Under the pieces are notes generated by a model. It had not been told where the DNA came from and ran no database searches. It saw only the letters and a program-made list of their open reading frames with translations. A stretch of DNA of 64,000 nt from Marthasterias glacialis (Eukaryota > Echinodermata > Asteroidea > Forcipulatida > Asteriidae), in NCBI GenBank assembly GCA_911728455.2, contig OU452234.1, positions 13,775,338 through 13,839,337 on the forward strand, read 5' to 3'. Shown here piece by piece: positions 1-22,552 of the stretch (position 1 is its first letter; the number at the start of each line of letters is the position of its first letter). A program made the translations under genes and the position numbers.

Positions 1-904
1 CCGATATCGTACCGCAGACTGTGGTTGATTTAAAATGCAATCGTCTACAGTCTGCCGGAGAGAAGGGAGATTCTGGTGACCGGAAGAAAAGCGCATGTAA
101 ATTTAATGCAAACAACCGAGTATTTTGAAGACTTGTGCATGTCCGTAAGTCCGCAAGTGTAAGCCTTTAAGCTCACTTTATTTATAGCCTGGCTTCCTTT
201 CCAAAACAGACACCACTCATTTTGTCAGTAACGATAAAACAAAACTGAGCAAGCACTGACTGCGTTGTCGGCAATAATTCACGACTACGGTGTACTGTAC
301 AGACGTCAAGCTGCCTAAAATGATTAATATTACATCAACTTTTAAAGTTCAGGCACATTTCGCTTTGCATTTAGCCTTGACTTAACACAGCGTACCCGCC
401 TTGGCAACGCTCTATTATCAGCAACAACATTTTCCTCGTCTCGTAATGTCAGCTTATCAGCTGTGTGAAATATTACACATTTCACAACACAAGGCCACTC
501 TTTATGCAGACACGGTGGGAACTGTAAACAAAATAATCTGAAGGTGCAGTTCGCAATGTATTAAACCTGTGGACTGTAACATACTGCGTGTACCAGTACT
601 TTAAGACCCGATTTGGAGAGACAGCTTGCGTAGGAGTTTAGGAAGTTTGACATTTCCTGTTTAAGTTTTTCTTTGTACTAGATTCGCTTACAACTCATTC
701 GAATGAAACTCAAATCGATGTAAAAATTTATCACAACGATTTGAACCAGCGCAACTTCTTGTAAACTATGGTGGCCCTGATGGGACATCATACATCGCAT
801 CTTTGCATTTTGTGAAAATGTTTGCTATGTCGCAAATATCTTTGAAAATATCTTTGCAAATATTTGCCATGTAAACACTTATGGAAATATTTATTTCAAA
901 CATT

Positions 905-990
905 TTGATGTTTTCGCAACATTATCACAAATATTTTTGCAAATAATATTTGCGAAGATATTTGTGATAATAGTTTGCGACATTGCGAAT
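905..990. repeat. AT-rich inverted repeat
   Basis: Arms of about 24 bases around 922-945 and 947-970 (TTATCACAAATAT... against its reverse complement) are nearly perfect, with weaker pairing outward through TTTGCGA-type words. It could form a long hairpin and looks like the core of a small palindromic element. Confidence 0.6.
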
Positions 991-1329
991 AATTTGCAAA
1001 TAAATATTTTATAATCTATTTTCTTTGTATTATTATTTTTTTTATTTTTTTTTATAATAGGAATAAAGTTATAACAATTATGTGATATGTAGATATTGCA
1101 GGGAGTATATTTACTTCGTATAAGCACAATATTTTTACAAGACGGGATTCTGTAAAGTTACAGGTTTATCAATAGTTCCATTATTAATACACTGTAGTTG
1201 TTATTAATGGCTTTAATAACTCTCCAACAATAATCTTCCCTCCAACAACAATAATCAAGACCGCTAATTCATATTAATATTTTAATGGAGTCAACATGAT
1301 TCTCCCTATTTCAGCCTTGCTTTGGTTTC

Positions 1330-1467
1330 AACAGACCAATCCAATAAGCCCCGCCCTTGCTGTACTGACCAATCACAGACGCGATTGCGCAACCAAAAGC
1401 CCGACAAACACGTTAGTGGATATGGCGTGCGTGCACAATGGGCGGGGCTTAATAGATCGGTCTATTA
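1330..1467. mobile_element. TAGACCGATC-type MITE, copy 1
   Basis: About 138 bp bounded by an inverted terminal repeat: CAGACCAATCCAATAAGCCC on the left and GGGGCTTAATAGATCGGTCT on the right. The interior holds a TGACCAATCACAG motif and CG-containing words, and no coding capacity. The same ends recur at 1641, 3368, 5751 and 21180, which marks a dispersed non-autonomous DNA transposon family. Confidence 0.75.
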
Positions 1468-1640
1468 CAATGAAGCACGGTGGGAAAGATCTACATAATA
1501 GAGGCATAATCAGCAGCTTTTAGCAAGTTTCCTTTTTTAGTGGGGGGGGGGGGGGAGAAAACCATCCGGTCTCCTTCCAACCCTTTGAACTACTAAACCT
1601 TATCAGTGAGTACCAGCCAACATAGTATTCAAGCACACTC

Positions 1641-1777
1641 AATAGACCGATCTATTAAACTCCGCCCACTGTGCAGGCGCGTCATATGCACTAACGCGTT
1701 TCTCGGACGTTTGGTTGCACAATCACATCTATGATTGGTCAATACAGCAAGGGTGGGGCTTAATGGATCGGTCTACT
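1641..1777. mobile_element. TAGACCGATC-type MITE, copy 2 (inverted)
   Basis: It has the same terminal repeats as the copy 170 bp away, but the interior is reverse-complemented: the ATTGGTCAATACAGC word sits at its right side. The two neighbours therefore lie in opposite orientation and could pair as a large stem. Confidence 0.75.
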
Positions 1778-2151
1778 TAATGGATTGGTATACACACATG
1801 TACATGAACAGCGTTATACATGTACTGCACTTCCGGTGTGGAAGGAGATTCTGTCCGGCAGGAGATTCTGTCTGGGCATACTGCGAATTGTGTACTAACT
1901 CCTTCTGATAGCGCCCTCTTTTGAATAAACTCCTCCAGTCCACGTTAAATTACCGTATGGTGGACACATTACCCGGAGGACAGAACACCCTATGACACCG
2001 GCTCCAAAAACGTCATTACTTACCAACATGATAGACTATCGTTCTAAAATTTTGATTGCAAATAACGTGCAAGTACAATCTCGTCATTTGATTGGAGGAC
2101 AGTAGGTCACGCGGCCTTCATTCATTAATCAAACCAATACATGTAACTTTA

Positions 2152-2262
2152 TCGAAACCACGGCTAGGGCTTGGGCTCCGGCTTTACGAACCGTCTACCT
2201 GTTCGAAGCTTCTCACCGAAAGTGTATGTTTACAAAAATGCTGACGGAACCCAAGCCGGAGT
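2152..2262. mobile_element. Palindromic element rich in GGGCTTGGGCT
   Basis: Begins AACCACGGCTAGGGCTTGGG and ends with AACCCAAGCCGGAG in inverse orientation. It resembles the better preserved palindrome at 28868-29006 and is probably a decayed copy of that MITE family. Confidence 0.45.
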
Positions 2263-3367
2263 CTATTAGCAGAACTGCACTGTTTTGGGGTTCCATTCAA
2301 GGAGCATTTTCGTTCCATAATTCCGGTGTCCAATTTGATCTATTGCACGCTGGACCACGTCGTGTGTTTTACATAACAGCATGAGAAACACCGAGAGTGA
2401 ATGCAAGAGTACGGTCTTGTACATTGTGTTTATTCTTCTAGTATTAAACTCCAATCAAATGGCAAAGATCTGCTTGGATGTTATGACAAATAATAATAAT
2501 GAGTGTTTTGCTTTCGAACAATGGAGATGATATTTTCATTTGATGAAAGATGTAATGATTATGCTCCATTTAACTCGGCCACGCCTCGTTGAATCGTTCA
2601 ATCTTTCACCACATGAAAATATTATTCTGACCAACGCGTTTGTAAACATTCATCTGTTGTGTATACACGTATTCTTGCATTTGGAATAATTATGAATATA
2701 TACCTTGGGATACCCTCGATTTCAAATTTGAAACATTTCTGGGTTTTTTTCTTTTCTTTTTTTCTTTTTTCTTTAATCCGATCCTTCACTTTGTGATAAA
2801 AACGTGGATCGATTGTTACTGAAAATGCCACTTTTGTTTCTTTCGTTTACAATTATTTGTTTTGGTCTTATGTTCTGTCTTGATTGCACAAAGTTGACAA
2901 AAGAGAGTGTTATAATGTAGTGACAATCATAAATAAATAAACTTCTTTGTCGGTGTCTGTGTCCTAGTTATGAGTTTCCAAGCCAATTCATAAAGTAGGC
3001 CTAAATAAGAAAAATAAAATAAATAAATAACATGATCTGATATTCTATGTGTGGTAATTCACACAATGGGAACGATGGATACATGTAATTCTTTAATTTC
3101 ATTTTGAGCGTAATGGTTACAAAATATGTTTTTAGGAAATGACCCATTATAAGGTCTAAACGAACAAACCTACAATTTTGAATTTTGTGACCGTAAAAAA
3201 TCCACTTCCCTTCTCTTACCACCACCATCATAAAATAAAATAGTAAAAACCTTAGGCAAATCATAGCGACTGACCGAAGAATGCCCACGTCGATGCGAAC
3301 AGTTTAGCAAAACTGACGAAAAATCAACGTTATTTATATAAATACAAAGATCAGCAGCGTGTTCACT

Positions 3368-3821
3368 ATAGACCAATCCATTAAGCCCCGGCTACCTTAG
3401 CAACTGCCTAGCAAACAGCACATGGTGGGACTTTCTTGTTACGATCGCAGCGGTGGTTCGGTCGCGGCCACACGTATCGGACAAACACACACGTTTTTTT
3501 GTTTTTTGGTTTTTTTTACGATATGGATTTAGTTTCGTGGCCTTTTGAGCAGTGCCTTGAGTCCAAAGAATAATGCAGATAGAAACCTGTGAAACCACAT
3601 TTTCTCAACTGCTGTGGGATTTGCACCACCAGAAATACGAACAAATTAAAACAAAGTAAGTACAGTTGTGTGTGCTGTTGTGTGTCAGAACAATGGCAGT
3701 GGTTTGTTTACTTTTCTAATGAAATTTTAACGTGTCGGACTTTTGTCGGACTTTCAGTGGACTTGTCAAGGCTGTGATTGGTCAACACGTTAGTAGGCGG
3801 GGCTTAATGACTCGGTCTATT
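3368..3821. mobile_element. TAGACC-type MITE, long form (unit A)
   Basis: About 454 bp between TATAGACCAATCCATTAAGC and GGCGGGGCTTAATGACTCGG plus TCTAT, the inverted termini of the MITE family. The interior is longer than in the 140-bp members, so this is a long relative or one with inserted sequence. Confidence 0.65.
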
Positions 3822-3880
3822 GCAAGGGAGGCGTAAAAATTATTTAGGTAAGAGTTAAACATGAACTACCGCACAAGGTT

Positions 3881-3939
3881 CGTGTTATACCGTTACATTT
3901 TAAACCGTCGCGACGGTTTAAATGTAACGGTATAACACG
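3881..3939. repeat. 59-bp palindrome centred on TCGCGA (unit A)
   Basis: Arms read CGTGTTATACCGTTACATTT and onward to the centre CCGTCGCGACGG, then back. One T is missing from the right arm (TTTAAATG against TTTTAAAC). A hairpin-forming sequence. Confidence 0.8.
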
Positions 3940-3964
3940 CGTCGCTCCCCGTATAATCTATAAC

Positions 3965-4163
3965 ACGGGCCCAATTTCATAAAGTTTTAACGCAGAAAAT
4001 GGTGCTTAGCAGATTTTTCCTGATAAGCAAAAATTGGCAGGAAACCAGTCGCAAATAAAATACAATGCATGGTATTTTGGCTTGTAACCTGTTTCCGCTA
4101 AGCAAGATTTTTTCCTTGCCAAGCAGTTTTGTTTTGGCCTCATAGCTTTATGAAATGTGGTCC
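3965..4163. mobile_element. GGGCCCAATTTCATA MITE (unit A)
   Basis: Inverted ends GGGCCCAATTTCATAAAG and CTTTATGAAATGTGGTCC bound about 200 bp containing GCTTAGCAG and CTGCTAAGC-like inverted words. No coding capacity. Related copies lie at 6332, near 37012 and at 47911. Confidence 0.7.
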
Positions 4164-4374
4164 TTTTTCTCTACCATAGTGACGTCATGGCTAATATCGA
4201 AAATGATCTGTGGACAAAAACAAACACAGAAAAAAGTAAAATCGGCCGGCGATTTTTCTTTTTTTTTTTTCTTCTTTTTTTGTGATAGATTTTACAGATG
4301 AACGGTCGTCTAATATACTGTTAAAAAGTACATGGTAAGATTCAAGCACAAGTTTTGCTATGGACTAAGTAGAA

Positions 4375-4897
4375 TCACAGCTTCGTTATTTGAATTTGAG
4401 TTGAGTTTTTGGGAGTAGGTACCATATAACCATCCTCGGTGACGTCATGTGAATCAGATGGCAGCCGGACTGGGGATACCCTTCCGCCATTAAAAATAGA
4501 TCCCTCGCTATCAGGGTAAATAGAAATGTACGATTTTTCGGTATTCTTTCGCGACACTCCGTGCACACTCTGGTAGTCGTGATCCGTCTTGGTCGTCTTA
4601 ACACTATCCTCTCGATTAATACCCGGCGGTCGGTTAACCGATTCGTAGGAGCGATTGCTTTCCCGTTTGGCGGCAGCGGCATCATCCATACGGCGGAGTT
4701 GTTCTGCCCTAGGGTCGTTGCGTATCGATAGATAAATGGGCTCGGTATCGACGGCATTGGCTGTGTCGTAACCAGGGTCGTAGATACCGGAATCTGCCTG
4801 TCCATCGTTGTGTCCTAGTGACGAAGAGTAGGCGGCGTTTGTCGCCACCATTCCCCGTTGCTGGGGACGCCTAGCCCGTTTAGTGCCACTTCCACAA
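4375..4897 (-). CDS. Gene A duplicate last exon (copy A)
   Basis: A full-length second copy of exon 8, with the same 523-nt length, acceptor TTCTTTCAAG|T and stop codon as copy B. The frame is intact. I count about seven base differences, five changing residues (tail begins LGHNDG rather than QGYKDG, and RPPGI rather than RPSVI) and two silent. It could serve as an alternative terminal exon when copy B is skipped, or be a recent relic not yet broken. No start of its own is seen. Confidence 0.6.
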
Positions 4898-5750
4898 CTT
4901 GAAAGAAGAATGAATATCGAGAATCTGTTTAGTATTTGCTTTAGGTTTTTAACACATTTTGAAAGGGTGGGGTTCAGGTTGGCTTCCACCTCTGTGGACT
5001 CCGGTTCGAATCCCATCCTCAGGTCAACAGTGCTGGTCTCTTCTGGTGACCCCATGGTTTCATTACCATAAAAATTATCCTTAGGATACCCTCGATTTCA
5101 AATTTGAAACTACATTTCTGTTCTGTTTTTTGTTTTTTTTGTTTTTTGTTTTTTAATCCGATCCTTCACTCTTTGTGATAAAAACGTGGATCGATTATTA
5201 CTGAAAATGCCACTTTTGTTTCTTTCGTTTACAATTATTTGTTTTGGTCTTCTTGTTCTTTCTTGATTGCACAAAGTTGACAAAAGTGAGTGTTATGATG
5301 TAGTGACAATCATAAATAAATAAACTTCTTTGTCGGTGTCTGTGTCCTAGTTATGAGTTTCCAAGCCAATTCATAAAGTAGGCCTAAATAAGAAAAATAA
5401 AATAAATAAATAACATGATCTGATATTCTATGTGTGGTAATTCACACAATGGGAACGATGGATACATGTAATTCTTTAATTTCATTTTAAGCGTAATGGT
5501 TACAAAATATAATTTTAGAAAATGACCCATTATAAGGTCTAAACGAACAAACCTACAATTTTGAATTTAGTGACCGTAAAAAATCCACTTCCCTTCTCTT
5601 ACCACCACCATCATAAAATAAAATAGTAAAAACCTTAGGCAAATCATAGCGACTGACCGAAGAATGCCTACGTGGATGCGAACAGTTCAGCAAAACTGAC
5701 GACAAATCAACGTTATTTATATAAATACAAAGATCAGCAGCATGATCACT

Positions 5751-6186
5751 ATAGACCGATCCATTATGCCCCGCCTACCTTAGCAACTGCCCAGCAACAG
5801 CACATGGTGTGACTTTCTTGTCAAGATCAAGATCGCAGCGGTGGTTCAGTCGCGGCCACACGTATCGGACAAACACACAAGTTTTTTTTACCGTATGGAT
5901 TTAGTTTCGTGGCCTTTCCAGGAGTGCCTTGAGTCCAAAGAATAATGCAGATAGAAACCTGTTAAACCACATTTTCTCAACTGCTGTGGGATGTGCACCA
6001 CCAAAAATACGAACAAATTAAAACAAACAGTTGTGTGTGCTGTTGTGTGTCGGAACAATGGCGGCGGTTTGTTTACTTTTCTAATGGGATTTTAACGTGT
6101 CGGACTTTTGTCGGACTTTGAGTCGACTTGTCAAAGTTGTGATTGGTCAACACGTTAGTAGGCGGGGCTTAATGAATCGGTCTATT
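5751..6186. mobile_element. TAGACC-type MITE, long form (unit B)
   Basis: This is the copy of the 3368-3821 element carried in the second duplication unit. Termini are ATAGACCGATCCATTATGCC and GGCGGGGCTTAATGAATCGG plus TCTATT. It lost about 20 bases of the interior relative to unit A. Confidence 0.65.
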
Positions 6187-6245
6187 GCAAGGGAGGCATA
6201 AAAATTATTGAGGTAAGAGTTAAACATGAACTACCGCAGAAGGTT

Positions 6246-6305
6246 CGTGTTATACCGTTACATTTTAAACCGTCGCGACGGTTTAAAATGTAACGATATA
6301 ACACG
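6246..6305. repeat. 60-bp palindrome centred on TCGCGA (unit B)
   Basis: Counterpart of 3881-3939. Here the T run is intact in both arms, but one arm carries ACGATATAAC instead of ACGGTATAAC. Each duplicate thus has its own single imperfection. Confidence 0.8.
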
Positions 6306-6331
6306 CGTCGCTCCCCGTATAATCTATAACA

Positions 6332-6529
6332 CGGGCCCAATTTCATAAAGTTTTAACGCAGAAAATGGTGCTTAGCAGATTTTTCCTGATAAGCAAAAAT
6401 TGGCAGGAAACCAGTCACAAATAAAATACAATGCATGGTATTTTGGCTTGTAACCTGTTTCTGCTAAGCAAGATTTTTTCCTTGCCAAGCAGTTTTGGTT
6501 TGGCCTCATAGCTTTATGAAATGTGGTCC
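6332..6529. mobile_element. GGGCCCAATTTCATA MITE (unit B)
   Basis: Copy of the 3965-4163 element in the second duplication unit, nearly identical, with ends GGGCCCAATTTCATAAAG and CTTTATGAAATGTGGTCC. Confidence 0.7.
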
Positions 6530-6738
6530 TTTTTTCTACCATAGTGACGTCATGGGTAATATCGAAAATGATCTGTGGACAAAAACAAACACAGAAAAAA
6601 GTAAAATCGGCCGGCGATTTTTTTTTTTTTTGTCTTCTTTTTTGTGTGATAGATTTTACAGATGAACGGTCGTCTAATATACTGTTAAAAAGTACATGGT
6701 AAGATTCAAGCACAAGTTTTGCTATGGACTAAGTAGAA

Positions 6739-18645
<11,907 letters not shown>

Positions 18646-20384
18646 CTCCGATGAAATCACTATTCGAAATCTATATTCCTCTCTTTCTACTCAAGTACGC
18701 CTGATATGTCTCGAAACATTTCGTTACAATGTGATGGCCTTTGCTGTGGTTGTTTTTCACCTGTGTATGGGACACTCATGACAAACCCCAAAACCCAACG
18801 GTATCCCTCTTCAACAATAGACTGCCCGAACTCAAAAAGCAAACAGAAAGTGTCAACATGCTTCGGTGGGTTCCCTTTGAACAGTGTGTTACACTGCATA
18901 TACCACCACTATTCATATTCAAAATGTTGACTGACTCATTGGACCGATGAACTAAAAAAGGCTACCCCTACATGGATACATAGGACACGAAAACAGGTGA
19001 AGATTCTATACTAAAAAGGAGTCATCGATTAGTTATGAACTTCTTTCTCCAAAGGGAACGTATCAGTTAAACCGACTGTGGTTTACGAACGTGTAGTTCA
19101 AGGGCCATGCATGAATAAAACATTATTGAAGAACAGAGAGTGGGCGGAGTTAGGGGGTCCAATACGAAGTTCTTATGGGAAACTTGCTAATACATTACAG
19201 CTGATTATTGGTTCTTGAAGTCTTTCATAACAAGATTTTGTCAGTCAGGCGTCTATTCAGCCCAACTATATTAGCATATTTGGAAAATGAAGAGTGCATT
19301 CATGCGTTTTGTTTGGGTTTGGGTTTGAGTTTGAAGATGTGTGGAAATGGCCAACAAAGCAACAGTAGGGCCAAGTCGTAAACATTTAATTGTGTTTTTA
19401 TCTTCTTCTTTTCTTTTCTTTTTAATGAAAGTTGAGTAACTCTAAATGGGTCAAGTTTGCAAAGAGTTCAACTCTCCCTGCCGCGTTCCTCGATGACTTT
19501 CACTTAGTTGCACCGCATTATTTTCACTTATTTAATTTGCAGTAATTGCTGGGTTTTTTTAAGGTGTTTCTTTCTTACCAATTCGCATTTTGTAAAGGTG
19601 TATGTTTCTCGTATGTATGTTTGTGTACGATTGTTTTAATTTGGTCAAGGCATAAGATGTAAGAACAATTTATTCAATAAACAGTTTAAAATCGAATCAA
19701 TTCCTCTCTGCCAGAAGTTCACTGCCAACTCGGAATAAGCTCAAATTAACGTTAAAACAAAATTTTCACCCAAAACCTTTTAACACGCAGGTCCCGCTTG
19801 CCCACCAACACTTTACTAAAAGGCGATGCCTCGTCTGCGTGATTGATTTACATTTTAATAAGTACTCAGTGCCGAATTCTATATTAATAAAATTATCATT
19901 ATTATTTATTTATTTTTATTTATTCACTTTGTATTTCTTTATTTCTTTATTATTTTTTTTACTTTTTTAAAGCACATGTTCAACATGAATTTTACAGGAA
20001 TAGCTTTGAACACAGCGTTTGAAACTCGGTGAGCTCCATTTGCACTAGGCCAACTTGTACATTTGTATGTCCATATGTGGGAGTATAAGATTATAATGAA
20101 TGGCATCCTTCCTGGTGACGTCATCATATCTTACTTGATTGTTCACCAGCGTTTGGCATGGGAAGCCCAGTCTTGGCAGGTTGGCACCCATGCCGTGCAG
20201 GATTGGTTATGTAATGCTACAGAACAAGCTGCCAAAGTATAGTGTTATTGACATCACAATCATGAACAGCGTGAGACGAATGGTAAACCAATGTGACAAC
20301 TACGGTGTCACCGTTGTTGACAGTCCAGATAGTGACGCACTCGCAGTGTTTTGCCAAAGCCATAATAACTAATCCCTTACATGT

Positions 20385-20530
20385 TTAATCCAATCCCAGC
20401 CAGTTTCCATTTCTCACCCCCACACTCCCTTTTCTTTTCCCGTCCTCTTTTCCTTTCCTAATGCCTCTTACCATTACCCCTCTACCCCCCCCCCCCTCCT
20501 CCCCCACTTGTCCTTCCTATTTTCGCTCTA
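20385..20530 (+). repeat. Pyrimidine-rich tract
   Basis: About 145 bases almost free of purine runs, including a run of 10 C near 20487. It may be the 3' untranslated part of an old retroposed transcript, but nothing proves that. Confidence 0.5.
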
Positions 20531-21179
20531 TACACCCTCTCACTAGCGACGATTGAGATGCCGGTAATGGCATTAAAGGACGGGCCATCGATAATGATAA
20601 AACCGAATCACTCAGTACAGCGCAGCTATTTTGTTTTCTTTTCGGTAAAATCAATGTACGACCGAGCTCAATTTGAGTCTGCATAATGTCTTAAGTACCA
20701 GTAGAACCATATAAAACTGACCGCAGCAGCGACGAAACTTTTTAAAGTAAATCTTTCTGGGAGTGCACCATGTTTTCTTTTCTTTTTGTTTTCTTTATAT
20801 AGGGGTACTTTTGGCATAAATAAAAACTGCATTTTGTGAATGCATTATCTTTTTTTTAAACTACGTTTTCTCAAGGACTGCTAGTCCCTTTTTCAGCACT
20901 CTTATTATGCTGGTTATGCCGTTGACTATTTTTGTTTACAATAATCTGACAAGGATCAAAAAACAAATACACTACCTGTGTGTAAATAAAAAACAAATAG
21001 TTTAAACATTGAGTAACACTTCATAAAAGATGATAAAATTTAATCTCAGAAGTCCAGATTGCAAATAAAGGGGGTCACCCAGGGGTGACGGGCATCAATT
21101 TATGCCCCCCCATAGTTACGACACTGAACCAAGCCATTTATATAACTTTCTATAAATCATTATGTTATAATGCTATGGT

Positions 21180-21326
21180 AATAGACCGATCCATTAAGCC
21201 CCGCCCTAGCTGTATTGACCAATCACAGATGTGATTGCGCAACGCGAAGTCCGACAAATACGTTGGCGCTTATGGTGCTTAAGGCGCGCGTGCACAGTAG
21301 GCGGGGCTTAATGGATCGGTCTATTG
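21180..21326. mobile_element. TAGACCGATC-type MITE, copy 3
   Basis: The cleanest family member: TAGACCGATCCATTAAGCCC at left and GGGGCTTAATGGATCGGTCT at right are perfect inverted repeats of at least 20 bp, with the TGACCAATCACAG interior motif. About 147 bp, no coding capacity, intergenic. Confidence 0.85.
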
Positions 21327-21870
21327 ATATTATTACAAATCTTAAATGACAGCGTTGATTAAAGTGAGTTTACACATCAAAACAAATTCAATGCGGACAC
21401 AGTTTAACACCAGTGTAACACGTTATAGAAAAGTTAAATTCCACACTAGAATGTAAAAACATGTCTTCGGGAGTAAATTCTAGCAATACACATTAACATT
21501 TCTGTCTTATTAACTTTCACGGAAGCCATTGAATTGTTGACGACTGTCTGCTGGGTTGACAAGTTGTCGTAGAGCCTATGGGACTAGAATAACCAGAATA
21601 ACTAGACTAACAGAATAACTGTTTAAAAGGGGGACTTTGTTTTCTTCGATATTTTGTTCTTAATACCGACTGAAGAACAAATTGATGCTTTAGATGAAGC
21701 AGATACTATGTTAGATCACTATTGTCCAAGCTCTGGACATTTCAGCTGCAGTTTTTTAAAGGGACACCTTGCCTTTAAATAATTACCTTAAAATTGTTCT
21801 GTTTGGAATTGCTTCTTATCGTTTTTAAGAATTGTTTTTTTAAGCAATGAAACACATACAGTGTGTTGTA

Positions 21871-21982
21871 ATAAGTGAATAGTGATTAAAAAAAATAAAT
21901 AAATAAAAAATTACCTCTTGGAAATATAAGTGAATAGTGATTAAAAAAACAAATAAATAAAAAATTTCCTCTTGGAAATATA
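21871..21982. repeat. 55-bp tandem duplication
   Basis: Two consecutive units each reading AAGTGAATAGTGATTAAAAA, then AAATAAATAAAAAATT and CCTCTTGGAAATAT. They differ at only a few positions, so the duplication is recent. Confidence 0.85.
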
Positions 21983-22277
21983 ACCAGCGGAACCACACTA
22001 ATAGAAACTTATGGTCCGGCAATTTGCGGAGTCAAAAATTAAAATTGGTTCTACAATATGGCGGACCGTGTTCTGTCACAAAATTATACAAAAAACACAA
22101 CTTCAAGGGGTATTTTTGTGCGTATCATTAATTTGTCTAATTTTAAAATACCTTTCCAACCATATTTATGTCATAACAATCCCAAGGCAACGTGTACCTT
22201 TTTTAATTAAAAGTTTAAATGTGATATAAGATTTCAAGAATAGAATATTGTCAAACACAGTTGTTCAGCCTTGTAAA

Positions 22278-22283
22278 TTTATT
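22278..22283 (-). terminator. Candidate polyadenylation signal of gene B
   Basis: AATAAA on the minus strand (TTTATT on plus), 93 nt beyond the stop codon of gene B. Correct hexamer and plausible distance; the cleavage site cannot be read from sequence alone. Confidence 0.5.
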
Positions 22284-22375
22284 ACACATCATGATGAAAA
22301 AAGTATATGTCAACCAAAAACACTATCACCCTATAAGTCCGTCTATTTACGCAGAGCAATTTCGCTAATATAATA

Positions 22376-22552
22376 TCAAAAGGTTAAATAATAACTTGAC
22401 AAAAACATTGTTGCCACGGTGACCAATGAAGGATATAAGAATAAAGCTGCAGAGGCGACTAGGGACAAGTCTAAGATAACGACGTCGTCTGGGTTCACGC
22501 CTGCAGGAACACTGATTGTCACTGACTTGCTAGTGTAGCCATCCTTGGAGAC
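22376..22552 (-). CDS. Gene B exon 8: end of domain and membrane anchor
   Basis: Encodes [18 protein letters not shown] and the last strand VVILDLSL, then a hydrophobic tail including [17 protein letters not shown] and stop TGA. The tail is too short at its end for a cytoplasmic domain, so a GPI signal is the better reading than a plain transmembrane anchor. Confidence 0.9.
   Translation of the reverse strand, partial: VSKDGYTSKSVTISVPAGVNPDDVVILDLSLVASAALFLYPSLVTVATMFLSSYYLTF

Larger units (their letters stand above)
1..2702. other. Unassigned flank with repeats
   Basis: I recognise no gene in these 2.7 kb. The stretch holds an AT-rich inverted repeat (about 905-990), two MITE copies (1330-1467 and 1641-1777), a short G run near 1545, a small direct repeat of AGGAGATTCTGTC (about 1843-1874) and a palindromic GC-richer element near 2152-2262. 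On the minus strand it lies downstream of gene A, so it may include 3' flank of that gene. Short open frames here look like chance. Confidence 0.6.
2703..5078. repeat. Tandem duplication, unit A (2.38 kb)
   Basis: Repeats unit B (5079-7440) from end to end and abuts it directly. The units start with CCTTGGGATACCC and CCTTAGGATACCC, and both end CATTACCATAAAAATTAT. Each unit contains, in order on the plus strand, a long MITE, a palindrome of about 60 bp, a GGGCCCAATTTCATA MITE, a full copy of the last exon of gene A and the acceptor-side part of its final intron. Units differ by scattered substitutions and small indels; the exon copies differ at about 7 of 523 positions, so the event is fairly recent. 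Confidence 0.9.
18646..22375. other. Intergenic region between genes B and A
   Basis: About 3.7 kb between the start of gene A and the stop of gene B. It contains the promoter side of gene A, a pyrimidine-rich tract (20385-20530), one TAGACC MITE (21180-21326) and a 55-bp tandem repeat (21873-21982). I could not pick out a convincing TATA box for gene A. A short open frame at about 20139-20372 is discussed under rejected items. Confidence 0.6.

Noticed and set aside
20139..20375. A 77-codon open frame on the plus strand ending KYSVIDITIMNSVRR...AVFCQSHNN, with a possible acceptor TGCTACAG at about 20222
   Set aside because: The composition looks somewhat coding and a pyrimidine-rich stretch follows like a 3' UTR, but I recognise no family, no partner exon and no upstream start. 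It may be a retroelement relic; not strong enough to annotate.
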